Notes: generated by a model not told the origin, from the sequence alone. A DNA stretch of 64,000 bases from Mesorhizobium shangrilense (GCF_040537815.1 NZ_JBEWSZ010000001.1:4216001-4280000); one strand, 5' to 3'. Counted from the first letter of the stretch, positions 30,117 to 40,716 are shown. A program made the numbers and translations.

Positions 30117-31022
30117 ATGCTGTATTTTTTCCAGCAGGTTCTGAACGGGCTGCATTCCGGCGCGCTCTATGCGCTGCTCGCTTTTGGCTATGTGCTGACC
30201 AACGGCCTCCTGCATCGCACCAACCTCGCCTATGGCGCGCTGTTCGCCTTCTGCGGCCAGACCATGATCCTTACCGTGGCCTTCGGCTACCAAGTGCTGT
30301 GGCTGACGCTGCTGGCGTCGCTGATGCTCGGAATTGTCACTGCGTTCCTCTATGCCGCCCTGATCAGTCACGTGCTGTCGCGCAGCGTGTTCGAACCGCT
30401 GGCCGATCGAACGCCCAACGCCATCGTGGTCACCACACTGGGCATATTGCTGGTTCTGTCGGAGGCAAGCCGCATCGCCGCCGACACCCATGATCTTTGG
30501 CTTCCGCCGATGCTGGCCGAGCCCGTCGTCTTCGCTGAAGGCGCCGGTTTCAAAGCGACGCTGACGCTCATCCAGTTGCTCGACTGCGCCGTAGTGCTGG
30601 CGGCCATCGTCCTCGCCTCCTGGGCATTCGCCCGATCAAGCTTCGGCCGACGCTGGCGCGCCGTGTCCGACGATCCCAGCGCCGCGGCCATGTGCGGCGT
30701 CGACGTGCGCGCGACCTTCCGCGGCGCGGTGCTCTACAGCGGCTTTTGCGCCGCGCTGGCCGGCATAATGGCCGGCCTCTACTACGGCAATGTCAGCTTC
30801 GGCTCCGGCCTGGTCTACGGGCTGAAGATCCTGTTCGTGACGGCGGTCGGCGGATACATGTCGCCATCGCGGGCGGCGCTGGGCGCGGCCGCCTTCGGCA
30901 TGGCCGAATCACTGTGGGCCGGCTATTTCCCGCTCGAATGGCGCGAGGCGTGGATGTATCTGTTCCTCGTCGCCATGCTGGTGCTGATGGGCGCCGGCCG
31001 TGACCAGGGCAAGGTCGCCTGA
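30117..31022 (+). CDS. Branched-chain amino acid-type ABC permease (LivH-like), orphan
   Basis: This 301-residue polytopic membrane protein has the LivH pattern: QQVLNGLHSGALYALLAFGYVLTNG at the N-terminus, VVTTLGILLVLSEASRI, the RAVSDDPSAAAMCGVD cytoplasmic loop and AGIMAGLYYGN...ILFVTAVGG. The ATG at 30117 follows GAGGA by six bases. None of the other parts of a branched-chain-type importer (LivM, LivG, LivF, binding protein) is adjacent, so it either works with distant partners or is a remnant. It is divergent from the CGNR gene. Confidence 0.85.
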   Translation: MLYFFQQVLNGLHSGALYALLAFGYVLTNGLLHRTNLAYGALFAFCGQTMILTVAFGYQVLWLTLLASLMLGIVTAFLYAALISHVLSRSVFEPLADRTPNAIVVTTLGILLVLSEASRIAADTHDLWLPPMLAEPVVFAEGAGFKATLTLIQLLDCAVVLAAIVLASWAFARSSFGRRWRAVSDDPSAAAMCGVDVRATFRGAVLYSGFCAALAGIMAGLYYGNVSFGSGLVYGLKILFVTAVGGYMSPSRAALGAAAFGMAESLWAGYFPLEWREAWMYLFLVAMLVLMGAGRDQGKVA

Positions 31023-31279
31023 GCATCAGACTTTCGTTGCATGCTGCCCTGGTCCGGTTCGCTGGCTCGGACGCGCGAGGGACGGTGCAGCCCCCTGATT
31101 TGCTGGACGATCCCCGACAGGAAAGTCGATTTTGGCGTTTGGCTTTCCTCTTCGTCTCACCACGGCCGAGCCCGTCCCGTGTTGACCCGCCGGACCACGC
31201 GCGGCATACCGTTGGGCCACCAAGGCGCTTCGAAAAAACCGGGGGGATCGGCGCGCCTTTGCCATCGGGGGAGGAATGC

Positions 31280-31864
31280 ATGGCAGGGCTTCTCGCTCTA
31301 TCCAGAGCCATTGACCGTTTGAATGAATTCATCGGCAAATGGGTTTCCTGGCTGATCCTGCTGGCGATCCTGGTCAGCGCCGGCAATGCCGTCATCCGCA
31401 AGGTGTTCGACATGTCGTCGAATGCGTGGCTCGAACTGCAATGGTATCTCTTCGGCGCCGCCTTCATGCTCGCCGCAGCCTACACGTTGAAGCAGAACGA
31501 GCATATCCGCATCGACATCGTCTACGGCATGTTTCCCAGGCGCGTGCAGCACTGGATCGACCTTCTCGGCCACGTCTTCTTCCTGATGCCGTTCGTGACG
31601 CTGATGGTGTTCTATTTCGTCCCCTATGTGTCCCTGTCGTTGCGCAGCGGCGAGATGTCGACAAACGCCGGCGGATTGATCGTCTGGCCGGCCAAGGCGA
31701 TCCTGCTGGTCGGGTTTTCCCTGCTGGCGCTCCAGGGCATCTCCGAGATCATCAAGAAGATCGCCATCATGCGTGGCGTCATGGACGACCCCAATCCATT
31801 CATTTCCGCGCATGAGCAGGCCGAACTCGAAGCCAAGGCGCTCGTCGAAGAGGTGCGCCCGTGA
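31280..31864 (+). CDS. TRAP transporter small permease (DctQ-type)
   Basis: This is the small membrane subunit of a tripartite ATP-independent periplasmic transporter, 194 residues with four helices. It has WLILLAILVSAGNAVIRKVF, a WLELQWYLFGAAFMLAAAYTL segment typical of the DctQ family, and HIRIDIVYGMFPRRVQHWIDL. A GGGGGAGGAA site lies before ATG 31280. The stop overlaps the start of the large permease by one base. Together with that protein and the binding protein encoded at 34794-35903 it imports an organic acid or polyol by a Na+ or H+ gradient. Confidence 0.92.
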   Translation: MAGLLALSRAIDRLNEFIGKWVSWLILLAILVSAGNAVIRKVFDMSSNAWLELQWYLFGAAFMLAAAYTLKQNEHIRIDIVYGMFPRRVQHWIDLLGHVFFLMPFVTLMVFYFVPYVSLSLRSGEMSTNAGGLIVWPAKAILLVGFSLLALQGISEIIKKIAIMRGVMDDPNPFISAHEQAELEAKALVEEVRP

Positions 31865-33642
31865 TGGAGTTCATCGCCCAGAACATGGCGCCGATCATGT
31901 TCATCTCGCTGATCCTGTTCATGCTGATCGGCTACCCGGTCGCCTTCTCGCTTGCCGCAAACGGGCTGATGTTCTTCTTCATCGGCGTCCTGCTGACACC
32001 GTATTCAGGCGGCGCGATCAATCTCGACTGGCCGCTCCTTTACGCGCTTCCGGACAATTTCTACGGCAGCCGGGTGATGTCCAACGACACGCTTCTGGCC
32101 ATCCCCTTCTTCACCTTCATGGGCATCGTGCTCGAACGGTCCGGCATGGCGGAAGACCTGCTCGACACGATCGGCCAGTTGTTCGGTCCCATTCGCGGCG
32201 GCCTTGCCTATGCGGTGATCTTCGTCGGCGCGCTGCTTGCGGCGACCACCGGCGTGGTGGCCGCCTCGGTCATCGCCATGGGGCTGATCTCGCTGCCGAT
32301 CATGCTGCGCTATGGCTATGACCGCAGGCTGGCGTCCGGCGTCATCGCCGCCTCGGGCACGCTGGCCCAGATCATCCCGCCGTCGCTGGTGCTGATCGTG
32401 CTGGCCGACCAGCTCGGCCGCTCCGTCGGCGACATGTATGCGGGCGCCCTGATACCGGGCCTGGTGCTGACCAGCCTCTACGCGCTCTACATCCTGATCA
32501 TGTCGATCGTCCGGCCGAAGTCGATGCCGGCGCTGCCGCTGGAGGCACGCACGCTTGGCCATGGCGTCCTGTCGCTGCTGGCGGCACTGGCGGCGGCCAT
32601 CATCGTTTCCTACGCCGCCTACCGCTATATGGCGCCGGCGCATGGCGACAACGCCGACATCCTCGGCGGCAGCGTCGGCGTGATTTTCATCTATCTCGTC
32701 GCGATCGCCGACAGGCGCCTGAATTTCAACCTGATGTCGCGGCTGGCGCAGCAGGTCATCATCGTGCTGATCCCGCCGCTGGCGCTGATCTTCCTGGTTC
32801 TCGGCACGATCTTCCTCGGCATCGCCACGCCGACAGAGGGCGGCGCCATGGGCGCTGTCGGAGCCTTGGCCATGGCCGCCATGAAGGGCCGGCTGTCGCT
32901 GGATGTGGTCAAGCAGGCGCTGGCCTCGACGACAAGGCTGTCGTCCTTCGTGCTGTTCATCCTGATCGGCGCTCGCGTCTTCTCGCTGACATTCTACGGC
33001 GTCAACGGGCAGATCTGGGTCGAGCACCTGCTGACCTCTCTGCCCGGCGGCGAAATCGGCTTCCTGATCGGCGTCAACATCCTCATCTTCTTCCTGGCCT
33101 TCTTCCTCGATTTCTTCGAGCTGGCCTTCATCATCGTGCCGCTGCTGGCGCCCGCCGCCGAAAAACTCGGTATCGACCTGATCTGGTTCGGTGTGCTTCT
33201 GGGCGTCAACATGCAGACCAGCTTCATGCATCCGCCATTCGGCTTCGCGCTGTTCTACCTGCGTTCGGTCGCCGCCCGCGTGCCCTATCTGGACCGCCTC
33301 ACCGGCAGGACGATCCAGCCGATCACCACCGGCCAGATCTATTGGGGGGCGGTGCCCTTCGTCGGGATACAGGTGGTCATGATCGGGCTGACCATCGCCT
33401 TCCCGCAGATGGTGATGCACTACAAGGGCGCGACAGTTGATCCAGGCGGAATCGACTACAAGGTCCCGGAGGTGCCCGGCCTCGGCCTGTCGCCGGAGAC
33501 GCCGCCCGCCAATGGCAACCCGGCGCCAGCCAATGATGGTGCGGCACCGGACCTGTCGCAGCCGCCAAGTTTCGGCGAGACACCACCGGCCAAACCGGAG
33601 GCGCCGTCGACCGATCTGTCCCAGCCGCCGAGTTTCAATTGA
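31864..33642 (+). CDS. TRAP transporter large permease (DctM-type) with proline-rich tail
   Basis: This is the large TRAP subunit, 592 residues with about 14 helices. It shows FTFMGIVLERSGMAEDLLDTIG, ASGTLAQIIPPSLVLIVLADQ and LGIATPTEGGAMGAVGAL, diagnostic for DctM of the mannitol/chloroaromatic group. It starts on the last base of the small-subunit stop. About 60 residues after the last helix are rich in Pro and Gly and end in two copies of DLSQPPSF separated by about 16 residues; this tail is longer than in the core family. The nearby zinc dehydrogenase and Tat-exported binding protein suggest a sugar alcohol or similar substrate. Confidence 0.92.
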   Translation: MEFIAQNMAPIMFISLILFMLIGYPVAFSLAANGLMFFFIGVLLTPYSGGAINLDWPLLYALPDNFYGSRVMSNDTLLAIPFFTFMGIVLERSGMAEDLLDTIGQLFGPIRGGLAYAVIFVGALLAATTGVVAASVIAMGLISLPIMLRYGYDRRLASGVIAASGTLAQIIPPSLVLIVLADQLGRSVGDMYAGALIPGLVLTSLYALYILIMSIVRPKSMPALPLEARTLGHGVLSLLAALAAAIIVSYAAYRYMAPAHGDNADILGGSVGVIFIYLVAIADRRLNFNLMSRLAQQVIIVLIPPLALIFLVLGTIFLGIATPTEGGAMGAVGALAMAAMKGRLSLDVVKQALASTTRLSSFVLFILIGARVFSLTFYGVNGQIWVEHLLTSLPGGEIGFLIGVNILIFFLAFFLDFFELAFIIVPLLAPAAEKLGIDLIWFGVLLGVNMQTSFMHPPFGFALFYLRSVAARVPYLDRLTGRTIQPITTGQIYWGAVPFVGIQVVMIGLTIAFPQMVMHYKGATVDPGGIDYKVPEVPGLGLSPETPPANGNPAPANDGAAPDLSQPPSFGETPPAKPEAPSTDLSQPPSFN

Positions 33643-33713
33643 CACGGGTGACGCCTTCCAGAGGCGCAACGCACACTGTAGCATTTTGATTTCGGCCAAC
33701 AGGGGTAACAGTC

Positions 33714-34736
33714 ATGAAAGCGGTACGCCTGGAGGCGGTGGGCAGCATCGCCATGCGCGACGTCGACAAACCGCTTGCCGGCCCGGAAGACCTCCTCGTG
33801 CGGATCGAAGCCAGTGGCGTCTGCGGCACCGACCGCCATCTCTTCCACGGCGAATTTCCCTGCAGGCCACCGGTCACGCTCGGCCATGAATTCTCCGGCA
33901 TCGTCGAGGCCATCGGACCCACGGTCTCCGGCTTTGCCGTCGGCGACCGCGTCACCGGCGATCCCAACATCGCTTGCGGCCGTTGCGCGCACTGTCATGC
34001 AGGGAGGGTAAATCTGTGCAGCAATCTGCAAGCCATCGGCATCCATCGCGACGGCGGCTTTGCCGAATATCTTGTCCTGCCGCAGAAACAGGCCTTCCTC
34101 CTGCCGCCTGACCTCAAGCCAACGCATGGCGCCTTCTGCGAGCCGCTTGGCTGCTGCCTGCATGGCGTCGACCTCGCCGGCATCAGGCCCGGCTCTTCGG
34201 TCGCCGTGCTCGGCGGCGGCGTGATCGGGCTGCTCACTGTGCAACTGGCTAAACTCGCTGGTGCAAAAACCATCATCCTGTCGACACGCCAGGCCTCCCG
34301 GCGCGCGCTTGCCGAAGAACTCGGCGCGACAGCGACGGTCGATCCCAACGCAGCCGACTTTTTCAATGTGGTGACCGGGCCGTCAGGGCTGGCGCCGGGC
34401 GGCGTCGACGTGGTGCTGGAATGCGCCGGCGTGAGGGAAACCGTCGAGCAGTCGATGCATCTGGCGAGAGCCGGCGGCACAGTGGCGATCGTCGGCGTCA
34501 TGCCCCAGGGCATGAAAGTGGAATTCGAGCCCTTCGACCTTTTGTTCCGCGAGCTGAAGATCCTGGGGTCTTTCCTCAATCCCTTCACGCACCGGCGCGC
34601 CGCCGATCTCATCGCGTCCGGCGCCATCGAGATCGACCGGCTGATCTCCAGGCAGGTGACGCTCGAGGAGGCACCGGCGGTGATCGCCAATCCGCCGGCG
34701 CCCGGTGAAGTCAAGGTGCTGGTCGTGCCGCGTTAA
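33714..34736 (+). CDS. Zinc-dependent alcohol dehydrogenase (sorbitol/threonine dehydrogenase type)
   Basis: This is a 340-residue medium-chain dehydrogenase. The catalytic zinc ligands are Cys in GVCGTDRHLFHG and His in GHEFSG. The structural zinc is held by four cysteines in CGRCAHCHAGRVNLC. The NAD-binding motif is VLGGGVIGLLTVQLA. It oxidises a secondary alcohol or polyol. It is 71 bases behind the TRAP large permease on the same strand, so it probably acts on the compound the transporter brings in. It converges on the binding-protein gene through a hairpin at 34750-34778. Confidence 0.92.
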   Translation: MKAVRLEAVGSIAMRDVDKPLAGPEDLLVRIEASGVCGTDRHLFHGEFPCRPPVTLGHEFSGIVEAIGPTVSGFAVGDRVTGDPNIACGRCAHCHAGRVNLCSNLQAIGIHRDGGFAEYLVLPQKQAFLLPPDLKPTHGAFCEPLGCCLHGVDLAGIRPGSSVAVLGGGVIGLLTVQLAKLAGAKTIILSTRQASRRALAEELGATATVDPNAADFFNVVTGPSGLAPGGVDVVLECAGVRETVEQSMHLARAGGTVAIVGVMPQGMKVEFEPFDLLFRELKILGSFLNPFTHRRAADLIASGAIEIDRLISRQVTLEEAPAVIANPPAPGEVKVLVVPR

Positions 34737-34749
34737 CGACGCTTGGAAT

Positions 34750-34778
34750 GCGCCACGCCTCTTTCTGAGACGTGGCGC
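34750..34778. terminator. Hairpin between converging dehydrogenase and TRAP binding protein
   Basis: GCGCCACG (34750-34757) pairs with CGTGGCGC (34771-34778) around a 13-base loop. There is no T-run, so it is a likely but not typical terminator. Confidence 0.5.
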
Positions 34779-34793
34779 TGCCAGGCACGATCC

Positions 34794-36232
<1,439 letters not shown>

Positions 36233-37024
36233 ATGGAAACCGTATCCAAAATGCACCAGCCGCTCGTCGCCATATCGACCGACGTCCGTCAGTTCGACAA
36301 CTACACCTGGCATGCCGCCCCGCAGCAATATCTGGAGGCGGCGATCGCGGGCGCGGGCGTGTTCCCGCTGCTGGTGCCGTCATTTGGCGACAGGCTGGAT
36401 TTCGATGAGCTGCTGTCATCCGTCGACGGCGTCATGGTCACCGGTTCGAAATCCAATGTGCACCCCTCGCTTTATGGCGGCGATGCCAGCGAAGCCAACG
36501 GTCCCTACGATCCCGCACGCGACGCGACAACATTGCCGCTGATCCGCAAGGCCGTGGAGCGTGGCGTGCCGCTGCTGGCCATCTGCCGCGGCATCCAGGA
36601 GATGAATGTGGCGCTCGGCGGCACGCTGGCCACCGAGATCCAGGAGCGCGAGGGTTCACTTGATCATCGCGCGCCGGCAAGCGACAGTCAGGACGAGCGC
36701 TTCGGCATTCGCCAGAAAGTGACGATCAAGCCCGGAAGCTGCCTCGCTGGCGTCTTCGGCGAGGGCGACATCATGGTCAATTCGGTGCACCGCCAGGCCG
36801 TCGACCGGCTTGGCCCGAAGCTGCAGCTGGAAGCTGTCGCCACCGACGGAACCGTCGAAGCGGTGTCCGTCAAGGATGCGCGCGCCTTCGCCGTCGGCGT
36901 CCAGTGGCATCCCGAATACTGGGTCAAGTCGGATAGCGTCTCGGCAAAGATATTCCGCGCCTTCGGCGACGCGGTGCGCCTGCATGCGGCAGCGAAATCC
37001 GGAGCGCGCGCCGCGGCGGAGTAA
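36233..37024 (+). CDS. Gamma-glutamyl-gamma-aminobutyrate hydrolase family (class I amidotransferase-like)
   Basis: This 263-residue hydrolase is of the peptidase C26 (PuuD-like) family. The nucleophile elbow is AICRGIQEMNV, and the catalytic His-Glu pair is in QWHPEYW. The region GVMVTGSKSNVHPSLY matches the family's substrate loop. PuuD proteins release GABA from gamma-glutamyl-GABA in putrescine breakdown. A glutamine synthetase-like gene that could make gamma-glutamyl amines is 12 kb away (49686-51107) together with a transaminase, so the two may serve one pathway. The start is not decided by a clear ribosome site; ATG 36251 is an alternative. Confidence 0.88.
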   Translation: METVSKMHQPLVAISTDVRQFDNYTWHAAPQQYLEAAIAGAGVFPLLVPSFGDRLDFDELLSSVDGVMVTGSKSNVHPSLYGGDASEANGPYDPARDATTLPLIRKAVERGVPLLAICRGIQEMNVALGGTLATEIQEREGSLDHRAPASDSQDERFGIRQKVTIKPGSCLAGVFGEGDIMVNSVHRQAVDRLGPKLQLEAVATDGTVEAVSVKDARAFAVGVQWHPEYWVKSDSVSAKIFRAFGDAVRLHAAAKSGARAAAE

Positions 37025-37092
37025 GACTTCTCACGCTGCCGCACGCCAAGAGTGATAATGCAGGGAGTGTTGGGGCGCCAATCAAAAAGCCG

Positions 37093-37488
37093 CTAGTTTT
37101 CGGCTGCCAGCGACAGCAGCGGTGCTGCCGGCGCATAGGATTCATAGCCTTCACCATCAGCCACGCCGAAGGTGACGATCGGATCGACACCGTCCGTGCT
37201 GAAGGCGACCGTGCCGTCATCCCTTTCACGCCAGAATTTCGCGCGCTCTATGCCGGGGAAAACCAGCCGGCAGTCCGAAGCGACCATGAGCTTGGACAAG
37301 CCTTTCGAAATCTCGGCGCCGCGCCTGACCGCGCATGCCGCTTCGTCGCCATTGGCGGCTAGGCGGTAATTGCCGGATGACAATGCTTTGTCGACAGAAC
37401 CCACAGAGCTTTGATCGCTGACACCGCGAAACAGCTGGAAGCCGGCGAACAGGGCGGCGACCGCAATCAGTGCAGGAAGTATCCTCAT
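37093..37488 (-). CDS. Exported protein, possibly with an AprI/Inh-like domain
   Basis: This 131-residue protein has an N-terminal hydrophobic segment (MRILPALIAVAALFAGFQLF) that is a signal peptide or anchor. Two cysteines (ACAV and SDCRLVF), then FWRERDDGTVAFS and PIVTF, recall the cysteine pair and tryptophan-rich strands of the small beta-barrel AprI/Inh protease inhibitors. The match is weak and rests on pattern only. GGAG lies eight bases before ATG 37488. It is a single gene between a convergent hydrolase and the 2-hydroxyacid dehydrogenase. Confidence 0.6.
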   Translation of the reverse strand: MRILPALIAVAALFAGFQLFRGVSDQSSVGSVDKALSSGNYRLAANGDEAACAVRRGAEISKGLSKLMVASDCRLVFPGIERAKFWRERDDGTVAFSTDGVDPIVTFGVADGEGYESYAPAAPLLSLAAEN

Positions 37489-37576
37489 CCTGTCTTCTCC
37501 GCGCACGCGACACGCACGAGGATACAGAATGATTCCAAAGCATTAAGCCGGCGTTAATAAGTGTGGCAACCGCCCT

Positions 37577-38560
37577 TCAAGCCCTCGCCTTGACCTGCAC
37601 CGTCTCGGGCACCGGGGTCAGCGGCTTGCGCGCCGTGAACCAGGAAACGAGATTGTCGACGCAGAGATCGGCCATGGCGCGGCGGGTATGCTCCGAGGCC
37701 GAGCCGACATGCGGCAGCAGCGTGGCGTTCGATGCGGCAAGCAATGCCGGCGGCACGTTCGGTTCATTGGCGAAGACATCGAGCCCGGCGGCGGCGATGG
37801 TGCCGTTGGCCAGCGCGGCCGCAAGGGCCTCCTCATCGACGGTGCTGCCGCGACCGATGTTGATGAAGACGCCGTTCGGACCGAGGGCAGACAGGATTTC
37901 GGCATTGACCGCCTTTGCCGTGGACGCGCCGCCAGGCGCCACCGAGATCAATGTGTCGACCGCCTCGGCGAGCCCTTTCAATGTCTCGTGGTGTTCGTAG
38001 GACAAGCCTTCGACCCGGCGCCGGTTGTGATAGGCGACAGGCAACCCGAAGGCTTCCAGCCGTCGGGCAATGGCCAGGCCGATGCGGCCCATGCCGAAAA
38101 TACCGGCCTTGCGGCCGCGCAGGGTCAGCCGGCTCAAGGGATAGTCACCGTTGCGCTCCCAGCTGCCGTCGCGCAGCCAGGTTTCGGCGCGTGGCAGGTC
38201 GCGGATGGTGTTGATCAGCAGCCCGAGCGCGGTGTCAGCGACCTCCTCGGTCAGCACATCCGGCGTGTTGGTGACCATGATGCCATGCTCCGCGGCATGG
38301 CGGGCGTCGATCGAATCATAGCCGACGCCGAAGCTGGCGATGATCTCGAGATTGGGCAGCGCATCCATGAAGGCCGCGCTGATGCCGGCGAAGGAGGCAA
38401 TGCCGCGCACCTTGCTTCGCACCTCGTCGGTCACCAGCGCCGGGTCGGCCCGCTCGATCCTGACCGGGCTGAATGTCCGCTCAATGCGGTCGACCGCATG
38501 GTCGTGGAAGTTGCTAGGCACCAGAATGGTGACGGGTAGCTTCTGCTCAGTCTCGCTCAT
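37577..38560 (-). CDS. D-isomer-specific 2-hydroxyacid dehydrogenase (glyoxylate/hydroxypyruvate reductase type)
   Basis: The 327-residue enzyme reduces a 2-oxo acid with NAD(P)H. The nucleotide-binding motif is GIFGMGRIGLAIARR. The catalytic Arg is in NIGRGSTVDE, the Glu in LDVFANEP and the His in LLPHVGSASEHTR. The NRR just after the second strand suggests a preference for NADPH. Its start overlaps the stop of the LacI-type regulator gene by four bases (ATGA), so the regulator and enzyme are co-transcribed. Glyoxylate or hydroxypyruvate is the likely substrate, but sugar-acid-derived oxo acids are possible given the regulator type. Confidence 0.9.
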   Translation of the reverse strand: MSETEQKLPVTILVPSNFHDHAVDRIERTFSPVRIERADPALVTDEVRSKVRGIASFAGISAAFMDALPNLEIIASFGVGYDSIDARHAAEHGIMVTNTPDVLTEEVADTALGLLINTIRDLPRAETWLRDGSWERNGDYPLSRLTLRGRKAGIFGMGRIGLAIARRLEAFGLPVAYHNRRRVEGLSYEHHETLKGLAEAVDTLISVAPGGASTAKAVNAEILSALGPNGVFINIGRGSTVDEEALAAALANGTIAAAGLDVFANEPNVPPALLAASNATLLPHVGSASEHTRRAMADLCVDNLVSWFTARKPLTPVPETVQVKARA

Positions 38561-39579
38561 GCCCGCTCCACCGGCTTGCCGGTCGACTGGCGCACATGCA
38601 GTTCCGGCTTGATGAGTTCCTGCGACGGCCGCACCGTCTGCCCATTGAGCTTGTCCAGCAAGGCGCTGGCGGCACGGCGACCGACCTCACGCTGGCCGTT
38701 CCAGACAGTGGTCAAGGCCGGGGTGGCGATCGCCGCTTCCTCGAGATCGTCATAGCCGGTGACGGAGATGTCGATGCCCGGGACCAGTCCGGCGCGGGCA
38801 ATGCCGTTCATCAGGCCGATGGCGACGAGATCATTCCAGCAGCAGGCGGCGGTCGGCCGGTCCTTCAGCGCCAGGAACTGCCCGGCGGCCTCGAAGCCCG
38901 CCTGCTTGGTGCGGGGGCCAGCGATGCGCCAGGACGGCCTGACCTCCAGCCCTGCCGCCTCCATGGCGTTCACATAGCCCTGATAGCGGTCGCGGCCGGT
39001 CGAGGTCTGGTCTGTGCCGCCGATCATGGCGATGCGCTTGTGGCCAAGCGAGATCAGGTGGTTGGTGGCAAGGCCGGTGCCGTAGGCATCGTCGCCGCGA
39101 AACACCGGCACATCGGCGCCCTCGACGGTGCGCGCGATCAGCACCGCCGGCAGGCCGTTCTCCTCGGCCATCACGATGTCGGAAGCCGGCGTGCCGATGG
39201 CCGGTGACATGATGACGCCGTCGGCGCCAAGCTGCAGCAGCGTGTCGATGAAGGTGCGCTGCTTTTCCAGCTGGTCGTAGTGGTTGGACAGGATGAAGGT
39301 CTGGCGGCTGCGGTCGAGCTCGCTTTCGATCGAGCGCAGGATCTCGGCGAAGAACGGGTTCATGATGTCGTGCACGACGACGCCGACAATGCCCGAACGC
39401 GACGTGCGCAGGCTGGCGGCGCGGCGGTTATAGATATAGCCGATGGCGCGGGCATGTTCCTTGATGCGGTCGCGCGTGGTGCCGGCGACCAGCGGACTGT
39501 CGCGCAGCGCCAGCGAAACCGTGGCCGTGGACACGCCAAGCGCATCCGCGATCGTCGAAAGCTTGATCTTCTGTGCCAG
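38557..39579 (-). CDS. LacI-family transcriptional regulator, probable CTG start
   Basis: This is a repressor of the LacI/GalR family with an N-terminal helix-turn-helix (KIKLSTIADALGVSTATVSLALRD) and a periplasmic-binding-protein-like sensor (GIVGVVVHDIMNPFFAEILRSIE...). No ATG, GTG or TTG precedes the helix-turn-helix: the first such codon (GTG, 39534) falls in the middle of it. A CTG at 39579, nine bases after GGGGAG, gives the normal N-terminus LAQKIKL, so I use it. A 15-bp palindrome lies 22 bases upstream and is a candidate operator. The following 2-hydroxyacid dehydrogenase overlaps it. The inducer is unknown. Confidence 0.88.
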   Translation of the reverse strand: MAQKIKLSTIADALGVSTATVSLALRDSPLVAGTTRDRIKEHARAIGYIYNRRAASLRTSRSGIVGVVVHDIMNPFFAEILRSIESELDRSRQTFILSNHYDQLEKQRTFIDTLLQLGADGVIMSPAIGTPASDIVMAEENGLPAVLIARTVEGADVPVFRGDDAYGTGLATNHLISLGHKRIAMIGGTDQTSTGRDRYQGYVNAMEAAGLEVRPSWRIAGPRTKQAGFEAAGQFLALKDRPTAACCWNDLVAIGLMNGIARAGLVPGIDISVTGYDDLEEAAIATPALTTVWNGQREVGRRAASALLDKLNGQTVRPSQELIKPELHVRQSTGKPVERA

Positions 39580-39600
39580 CGGCCTGCGCTCCCCAACCGA

Positions 39601-39615
39601 TTTAAACAGTTTAAA
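39601..39615. promoter_or_regulatory. Palindromic candidate operator upstream of the LacI-type gene
   Basis: TTTAAAC-A-GTTTAAA is a perfect inverted repeat around one base, located between the EamA gene and the regulator start. Its position fits autoregulation by the LacI-type protein. Confidence 0.55.
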
Positions 39616-39645
39616 GGCGGCCTTATGCCATCGTTCCCGGGCAAA

Positions 39646-40587
39646 TCAAAGTTTTTTTGCCAGAGCCTCCGCCTCCACATCCGAGGCCGCGAGATTGCGC
39701 AGGCGAAGCCGGTGCTCGCGGTGGACGATGTAAAGACCGCTGGCAACGATGACAGCGGCGCCGATCAGCGTCCAGCGGTCGGGGAACTGGTTGAAGATGA
39801 GCCAGCCGGAGATGATCATCCACACCATCTGCGAATAGGGATAGGGGGCGAGCGCGGTCGTGGTCGCACGCCGATAGGCCTGCACGAGCAGCCAGTGGCC
39901 GATGCCGCCGAACACGCCGAGCATCAGCAGGATGAACCAGTGCCAGCCATCATGCGGCAGCGAGAACGAGAACGGCAGCATCGGCAGCAGCAGCACAGCG
40001 GGCGCCAGCGCCGAGAACAGGATCAGGCTCTCCGACGTCTCCGTCGCCGACATGCGGCGCGTCATGATGACGTAGAAGCAGTTCGACATCATCGAGCCCA
40101 GGGCAAAGAGATGACCGATGCCGAAAACGCCGACGCCCGGCCGGGTGATGATGAGAACGCCGGCAAAGCCCGCCAGGATCGCCAGCCAGCGCCGCCACCC
40201 CGCCCACTCGCCGAGCAGCGGACCGGCGAGTGCCGTGATCACCATCGGGCCGAAGAAATAGATCGACGTGGTTTCTGCCAGCTGCAGGGTGCGCAGCGCC
40301 AGGATGTTGAACATGGTCGAGCCGAACAGGAACAGACCGCGCAGGACATGCGCCGGCAGGTTGACTGGGCGAAAGCGCCGGGGATTGCGCCATCCGCGCA
40401 GCAGCGTGCCGACCAGCACGACATGTACGGCAAAGCGAACCCAGGCGACGATCAGGGCCGAGACGCCGGCAAGGACGAGGTATTTGCTTGAGGTGTCGAG
40501 GAAGGTGAAGAAGACATAGGTGGCAAGCATGCAGAGGATCGCCACCGGGGGCGTCGCGCTTTCAACTTGTCTTTGGGGAGCACTCAA
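39646..40587 (-). CDS. EamA family (DMT) transporter
   Basis: This is a ten-helix drug/metabolite-type permease with two EamA repeats. The first repeat has FFTFLDTSSKYLVLAGVSALIVAWVRF and LAETTSIYFFGPMVITAL. The second contains GGIGHWLLVQAYRRATTTALAPYPY...SGWLIFNQFPDRWTLIGAAVIVASGLYI. Such proteins export or import amino acids, purines and other small molecules. The start is uncertain: TTG 40587 leaves a short cytoplasmic lead before helix 1, and ATG 40530 would cut into the helix. It lies upstream of the LacI regulator on the same strand, with 66 bases between them. Confidence 0.85.
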   Translation of the reverse strand: MSAPQRQVESATPPVAILCMLATYVFFTFLDTSSKYLVLAGVSALIVAWVRFAVHVVLVGTLLRGWRNPRRFRPVNLPAHVLRGLFLFGSTMFNILALRTLQLAETTSIYFFGPMVITALAGPLLGEWAGWRRWLAILAGFAGVLIITRPGVGVFGIGHLFALGSMMSNCFYVIMTRRMSATETSESLILFSALAPAVLLLPMLPFSFSLPHDGWHWFILLMLGVFGGIGHWLLVQAYRRATTTALAPYPYSQMVWMIISGWLIFNQFPDRWTLIGAAVIVASGLYIVHREHRLRLRNLAASDVEAEALAKKL

Positions 40588-40716
40588 CTGCGGGCCGGAT
40601 CGGGAGCAAGGCGGGGACGCCCACCTTTGCGGGAATTGTCGGTTTCCGGCAAGCCAAAAGCGGCTGGCACACAAGAAGCGGCGCCGACTGACCCAGTCCC
40701 TGCTCCCACAATACCG

